A DNA stretch of 18,142 bases from Nitrososphaerota archaeon (GTDB taxonomy: Archaea; Thermoproteota; Nitrososphaeria; Nitrososphaerales; UBA183), in contig JAPCJN010000010.1 of the NCBI GenBank assembly GCA_027886925.1, positions 1-18,142 of the forward strand, read 5' to 3'. Below the pieces are notes generated by a model, which ran no database searches, was not told the DNA's origin, and was given only the letters and a program-made list of their open reading frames with translations. Of the stretch, positions 13,949-18,142 are shown in pieces (position 1 is the stretch's first letter; each line of letters opens with the position of its first letter). A program made the position numbers and the translations under genes.

Positions 13949-16174
13949 ATGTCGCTAGAGAACAATCTTCCATCGGTAATTATATGGCGCGCCCCAGCGA
14001 TTTTTGCAGATAGCGCTTTGATGGAGCCGAAAATCTCGGGGCCGCTCTCAACCGCGAGCCTTGTAGACGGAGACCACCTCGCGGTATCCTACACCGATGA
14101 GTCGAAACTCGCCAGCGAGATCTCTGACTTTATCAATAGAGGGACGAAGCGCAACCAGACCAACGTACTTCTCGTCACCAGCGATGAAGCGGAAAGATAC
14201 CTCGAGTTCCTAAGGGAGGTCGGCACAGAAGTCAATAAGCTTCTCTCCTCCGGGGACCTCGTGATAGAGCCGATAGATGCTTTACTCGATGAAAAGCAAC
14301 CTGTCAACGTCGCCAAGCAGTGGGTGGCCAAGAAGGTGGCCGGATTCGGCGATTCTGCCCGCGTAAGGCGAAAGACCGGGCTCAACATCCTTGGAAGCAT
14401 CGCGGGAAATCTGGTCAAGCAGGGGCGATACGAGGAGTGCCTCTCCCTCGAACAGTTCTGGCACGAGTTCATCCTGAGGTCTGACATCCCCATAACGCTG
14501 CTGTGTCCTTACGACGCGGTTCCTCCGGAACTAGAGCTGCCGCTGCAGGAGGCGCACACAACGGTCACGAGGATAGTCAGAGGATCGAGGGAGGAGATAC
14601 AACAGTTCATGACGGCGGTGATTCAGCGTGCGGCGTCCGACCAAATCGAACCCGTGAACGAAATCGTGCAGGATCGATCGGGTCTAATCGAGTTCCAACC
14701 ATTCGCCGAGTTCATCGCGCGCATGAGGGAGGCCTATCCAGAATTCAGGGCTCGCATCATAACCTCTGTCGACGGGAGCAATTTCGACATCGTGAAGGAA
14801 CTCGAGGACGTCGGAGGTTTCGAAGTCAGGCACATCGAAAAGATCAGTGCCAAGTTCTGCGTCACCAGGACAGAGTACCTGGGCACAGCCAGAAGCCTCG
14901 AGGGGGGAAAAGCGACCGAGCTCATTTGGAGCAACAGCGCAGCCATGGTATCCCAGATGCGCAACCTTTTCGAGGTCCTCTGGGAGTCGGCTGTCCCCGC
15001 CGCTCTCAGGATATCCGAGTTGGAAGGCGGCCAGGAACTAGGCAACACGAGACTGACTTTTGATACAAACGAGATAATGAAGTCCGCGAACAAGTTCGTC
15101 GAGGAGGCAACACAGGAGGCGTTGATTCTATCCTCACGAGAAGGAGGCATCATCGCGAATATGGAATTCTTCGAGAAGGTAAAGTCAAAGGCCCGCGAAG
15201 GAGTAGAGGTCAGGATCCTAGGTAGGTTTTCGAAGGAGGATGCCGCCATCCTGGAAGATTTTGAACGGGAGGGCGTTCAGGTAAGAAAGCTGGGCACCCC
15301 TCGCGAACTCAGTCTCTCACTCGGAATCTACGACCGGAAAGGAATGGGGCTGGTCCAATACATCGCATCTGACGACAAGGAGGCGCCGAATAGGGCCTAT
15401 CTGTCTGGTATCATCTCGACCAATAGACAGACGATCTCAGGGATTATAGCGCTATTCGAGAACCTTTGGGAAGAGAGCGAGATGAGGCAAAGGGCAGAGC
15501 TGATGAAGGACATACTGACCCATGACGTAAGAAACTACAACATGATAGCGAGAGCAAATGCGGAATTGCTGGAGGGCTGCTTGGAGGACAAAAGACAGCT
15601 CGAATTCGCCAGGTCCATACTGAAGGCGATTGATTGTTCAACGGAGCTCATCCAGAGAACCCGGACCCTCGGTGAGCTCATCTCCTCGCCGCGGGCAGAA
15701 CTTCGGCCTATGAATCTTGACGAATCCTTCGAGCGTTCGCTATCCTTGATCAGAGACGCAAGGCCGGACAAGAGGATATCGATTTCCCCACGCTCGATCC
15801 CCCACGCGCAAGTGCTGGCGGACGAGCTTCTGGACCAGCTATTCGTTAACATCCTTTCCAACGCGGTGAAACATACCGAGGGATCTGAGATCCTGCTAGC
15901 CGTAGGCGCCGAGGAGAGGGAAGACCCCCAAGGGTCAGGCCGGCGCTGCTGGAAGATCACAGTCACGGATCAGGGCAAGGGTATGCCTGACTATGTGAAA
16001 GAGAGCGCATCCATGCGATATCTCGGAGCTTTGAAAGGTAGAGGTCTGGGACTGTCGATCGTAAGGGCGCTTGTGGTCGAGCGGTACTCCGGTAGAATAC
16101 AGTTCAGGAATCGAGTGGACGATGACTGGACCAAGGGCACGAAAGTCGAGGTGTGGCTGCCAAAAGCATACTAG
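13949..16174 (+). CDS. Hybrid sensor histidine kinase: MEDS + two PLD-like sensor modules + HisKA/HATPase
   Basis: This 741-residue cytoplasmic protein has four parts. Residues about 37-225 are a MEDS (DcmR-like) sensory domain (D-G-D-H-L-A-V-S-Y, then C-L-S-L-E-Q-F-W-H-E-F). Residues 240-360 and 365-510 are two PLD-like sensor modules, the first ending L-F-E-V-L-W-E-S-A-V-P-A and the second L-F-E-N-L-W-E-E-S. Residues 515-575 carry the H-box D-I-L-T-H525-D-V-R-N-Y. The ATPase has N634-I-L-S-N638-A-V-K-H, D-Q-G-K-G (674-678) and G-R-G-L-G-L-S-I-V (697-705). All catalytic boxes are intact; there are no membrane helices, so the signal is intracellular. MEDS domains are thought to sense small molecules such as hydrocarbons. 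An ATG at 14021 (residue 25) is a good alternative start, because TAATTATATGG (13977-13987) would then lie upstream of it. A candidate partner is the lone receiver at 5091. Confidence 0.92.
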   Translation: MSLENNLPSVIIWRAPAIFADSALMEPKISGPLSTASLVDGDHLAVSYTDESKLASEISDFINRGTKRNQTNVLLVTSDEAERYLEFLREVGTEVNKLLSSGDLVIEPIDALLDEKQPVNVAKQWVAKKVAGFGDSARVRRKTGLNILGSIAGNLVKQGRYEECLSLEQFWHEFILRSDIPITLLCPYDAVPPELELPLQEAHTTVTRIVRGSREEIQQFMTAVIQRAASDQIEPVNEIVQDRSGLIEFQPFAEFIARMREAYPEFRARIITSVDGSNFDIVKELEDVGGFEVRHIEKISAKFCVTRTEYLGTARSLEGGKATELIWSNSAAMVSQMRNLFEVLWESAVPAALRISELEGGQELGNTRLTFDTNEIMKSANKFVEEATQEALILSSREGGIIANMEFFEKVKSKAREGVEVRILGRFSKEDAAILEDFEREGVQVRKLGTPRELSLSLGIYDRKGMGLVQYIASDDKEAPNRAYLSGIISTNRQTISGIIALFENLWEESEMRQRAELMKDILTHDVRNYNMIARANAELLEGCLEDKRQLEFARSILKAIDCSTELIQRTRTLGELISSPRAELRPMNLDESFERSLSLIRDARPDKRISISPRSIPHAQVLADELLDQLFVNILSNAVKHTEGSEILLAVGAEEREDPQGSGRRCWKITVTDQGKGMPDYVKESASMRYLGALKGRGLGLSIVRALVVERYSGRIQFRNRVDDDWTKGTKVEVWLPKAY
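13977..13987 (+). promoter_or_regulatory. TATA-like box near the kinase start
   Basis: TAATTATATGG, centred about 40 nt upstream of ATG 14021 and inside the longer reading frame. If it is used, transcription begins near 14007 and the protein starts at 14021; if the longer protein from 13949 is made, the box is accidental. Confidence 0.3.
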
Positions 16175-16466
16175 TCAAGCCGCATCGAATTCTGCTCAAA
16201 CGATTTATGTCAAGGGATGGTGTCCGCTTTCGCGGCGCGAACAGCTTGCACAACGCTTAGGCCGTCCAACGGAATCCAAAACATCAGCGTAGTCTCGCTG
16301 ATGATTCCTCCAGCATCTGCGCGTCGCCTCCAAAGTCGAGGTCAGACCAAGTGCGGGGTGAGCGGAACTGGTCAAAGACGGCGGCGCGGACCAACTCATT
16401 CCAAAGAGGACTTCTGATTTTTGGCAAGCTATTGGCTGGGTTGTTTGTCAAGGAGGGTGGCTTGTG
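16175..16466. other. Convergent intergenic region with an 8-bp stem hairpin
   Basis: About 290 bases between the ends of the convergent kinase and surface-protein genes. CATCAGCG (16282-16289), a six-base loop TAGTCT, and CGCTGATG (16296-16303) form a perfect eight-pair stem, which could help stop transcription from either side. The remaining sequence has no convincing gene on either strand; short open frames give Arg/Ser-rich translations. Confidence 0.4.
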
Positions 16467-18023
16467 TCATCGATAGACTGCGACGAGGTTGGTAACGGTC
16501 CCGCTTCCCGTGACGACCATTTGACCCGTATCGTTGGAGCCTCTCTGCCATCCTATGAACACGTGAGAGCCATAGCCCGACATCGTGACCAAGTAAGAGG
16601 TATCGTCGCTGACCACAAACGAAGTCGGCGAATAGGACTGGGAGATGATGAAACCATCCCTCCAAAGGGTGCTGTAGAACCCGATAAGCGGCTTTCCGGA
16701 CGAATCGACGGCGCTCACCTTGATCAAGGCGTGTCCGCTCGGCGGGGGGGCGTTGGCGTTCCTGAAAATCGCAGAGACCTCGGTATTGCTGGATATGGAG
16801 AACGCCCTAATTCTCGACAGCGAGCCGTCGCTCCAGTGGTCGAATACGTAACCACCATAGTCAGAGACGATGACCGAGTAAGTCTGTCCGCGCTGAAGAG
16901 TGAAGGTTGTAGGCAGCCAGTCCGCGGCCGTCTGGACACCGTCCTTCATGACGACGGTGTAGTAGCCGTTCAGAGCGTTCCCGTTGGTGTCCTGGGAGTC
17001 GACCGTCAATTGGGAAGTCGTCGACGGGTTCGGGCCTACGGAAAAGACGTCTCCGCCGAAGATGCTCACCTCTTTCTGAGTCCTCGCCACTGTCGATGCG
17101 TTGGTCATCGTATGGTCGTTGTCGAAGATCTCGATGTAGCCTGCGATTGGAAAGGAGCGCCCACCCAAATCAATCGTCGCGGTCCCGGACTTGACAGGGC
17201 CTGCCGCAAGGACGTTGCCATCGTTGTCGACAATCTCGGCGATGGTTGCCTTGCTCGGAAGGCCGGTCACGTTGACCGAATCGCCGTTTGTGACGTAGAA
17301 GCCGCGATTTGACCCGTAGGTAAGCTGATGCGCATATTCGGACTCCACTCCAACGAAGAAGTTGAAGGGTTCGTTCATCCCCAGGGAGAGAAGGGTATTC
17401 TGGTAGACTAGTGCATGGTCAAGGTAGATCTGCAAGAAGTTCTGTCCATTCGTCACCAACACGCAGTCACGGGTGAGGGCCTGGTTCGCACTTTTGTCGT
17501 GCCATAAGTTGTCGTATTCGGTTGGGTTGCTCTCGTTATTCCCAATCTTGTAGCCGTGTATGACCATCCAGTACGTCCCCGTGGCGTTCGTCACAGACAC
17601 GCAGGTCACGTAGTTCTGCACTTGGTTAGACGCCTGAATGTAAAGGCCGTTGGTGAAGTAGCTCGTCAGGGTTGTCGGAGGGGCCACGAGCACCACGTGC
17701 GCAAGTTCTGCATATGTGCTCGGAGTCACCTGGTAATAGCCCGCCCAAGAACTATTGGCTGGCGCCCGCACGCCTATGTGGAGATACATAGAATCGTCGA
17801 AGACCGTATAGCTAGCGTTTCGGGACGTTGCATCCCCCCCGAACTCGATGTTAGCTTGCAGGTTTGTGCTATTCTGAGGGTTGTAGCTTTCTAGCCCGGA
17901 TTGCTTCAGGCTTAGGACCTCTGAGTTCGACCCTGCCCCGTTTATTAGCGAAGGGACTGTTAAAAGTGCAACCACGATTAGCGCTGATATTCCAGCCACA
18001 GCAAAGACTAAGGGAGGCTTCAA
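16467..18023 (-). CDS. Secreted surface protein with two C-terminal divergent InlB-type repeats
   Basis: The 518-residue product begins with a signal/anchor segment, M-K-P-P-L-V-F-A-V-A-G-I-S-A-L-I-V-V, and is rich in Thr, Ser, Asn and Tyr afterwards. Eight N-x-S/T sequons are visible (N51, N69, N90, N146, N163, N251, N308, N497), suiting an N-glycosylated archaeal cell-surface protein. Residues 60-290 form a beta-rich body with two cysteines (C141, C187), possibly a lectin-like fold. Residues about 336-422 and 430-518 are two related repeats (G-Y-Y-T-V-V-M-K-D-G...Y-V-F-D-H-W-S-D-G...A-I-F; G-F-Y-S-T-L-W-R-D-G...H-V-F-I-G-W-Q-R-G...A-V-Y) resembling divergent InlB B-repeats. The partial gene at 1-217 ends in the same repeat type. 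No catalytic motif or second membrane anchor is seen. The start is TTG 18023, 26 nt after an AGATAAAC box, so leaderless. Confidence 0.85.
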   Translation of the reverse strand: MKPPLVFAVAGISALIVVALLTVPSLINGAGSNSEVLSLKQSGLESYNPQNSTNLQANIEFGGDATSRNASYTVFDDSMYLHIGVRAPANSSWAGYYQVTPSTYAELAHVVLVAPPTTLTSYFTNGLYIQASNQVQNYVTCVSVTNATGTYWMVIHGYKIGNNESNPTEYDNLWHDKSANQALTRDCVLVTNGQNFLQIYLDHALVYQNTLLSLGMNEPFNFFVGVESEYAHQLTYGSNRGFYVTNGDSVNVTGLPSKATIAEIVDNDGNVLAAGPVKSGTATIDLGGRSFPIAGYIEIFDNDHTMTNASTVARTQKEVSIFGGDVFSVGPNPSTTSQLTVDSQDTNGNALNGYYTVVMKDGVQTAADWLPTTFTLQRGQTYSVIVSDYGGYVFDHWSDGSLSRIRAFSISSNTEVSAIFRNANAPPPSGHALIKVSAVDSSGKPLIGFYSTLWRDGFIISQSYSPTSFVVSDDTSYLVTMSGYGSHVFIGWQRGSNDTGQMVVTGSGTVTNLVAVYR

Positions 18024-18045
18024 TTGTCATTATGCAGCAGCAACC

Positions 18046-18053
18046 GTTTATCT
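18046..18053 (-). promoter_or_regulatory. TATA-like box of the surface protein gene
   Basis: AGATAAAC on the minus strand, centred 26.5 nt from TTG 18023. A second copy of the overlapping 9-mer AACCGTTTA occurs at 18081-18089 (first copy 18042-18050), perhaps an upstream control element or coincidence. Confidence 0.45.
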
Positions 18054-18142
18054 CTAGTCGCGACTCTCTACAATAACAAAAACCGTTTACAGTGGTCTAG
18101 AGAACGGGCCCGTGGGATTGTTGCATTTCCTTAATCCATTGC

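Noticed and set aside
16464..17312. Long plus-strand open frame (282 codons) antisense to the surface protein gene
   Set aside because: Its translation is Arg/Asp/Val-rich with no fold-like pattern, whereas the minus frame has a signal segment, sequons and repeats. It is a shadow of codon bias on the opposite strand.

Overview
The window looks like a chromosomal segment of an archaeon, most likely a soil-type member of the Thaumarchaeota (Nitrososphaeria). By eye the GC content is in the mid-50s percent. Lineage evidence is the gene content: a histidine kinase with a MEDS module followed by PLD-like sensor modules, a stand-alone receiver protein beside a KaiC/GvpD-like ATPase, and secreted proteins with divergent InlB-type repeats. 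Supporting evidence is a recurring promoter layout in which an AT-rich TATA-like box lies about 22-29 nt upstream of a TTG, GTG or ATG start, as expected for leaderless archaeal mRNAs. The assignment is an inference; no rRNA or tRNA is present to settle it.

Left part (1-2250): the 3' end of a secreted repeat protein, then about 540 bases with no convincing gene, then a 50-codon 5' remnant of a glycosyltransferase, then a minus-strand sensor gene (PLD-like modules plus a C-terminal zinc ribbon) interrupted by a one-base frameshift. This part looks partly decayed.

Middle-left (2400-4900): small plus-strand genes around an integral membrane protein of the LPG-synthase/UPF0104 'flippase-like' family: a DUF883/ElaB-like small protein, a hypothetical protein, and a two-helix membrane protein followed by a hairpin/T-run terminator.

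Middle (5090-9000, minus strand): a single-domain response regulator, a KaiC-like ATPase whose 3' end carries the regulator's promoter, a small CxxC/HxxC protein, and glmS, which makes glucosamine-6-phosphate, the precursor of UDP-GlcNAc.

Centre-right (9141-13865, plus strand): a tightly packed operon of a TPR-like protein, a PelF-like GT4 glycosyltransferase, a UDP-hexose/UDP-HexNAc 4-epimerase and a PelG-like polytopic membrane protein. It is transcribed divergently from glmS. Between the two promoters lies a 22-bp tandem direct repeat that could be a shared operator. I read this as a compact archaeal Pel-like exopolysaccharide system with precursor supply (GlmS), epimerisation, polymerisation (PelF-like) and membrane translocation (PelG-like). 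The bacterial PelA, PelB, PelC and PelD components are absent from the window. This is the most interesting feature here.

Right part (13949-18142): a 741-residue hybrid sensor histidine kinase that shares its sensor module with the frameshifted gene at the left, then a convergent minus-strand gene for a secreted, probably N-glycosylated surface protein with two C-terminal repeats. The truncated gene at position 1 carries the same repeat type, so related surface-protein genes flank the window in opposite orientation.
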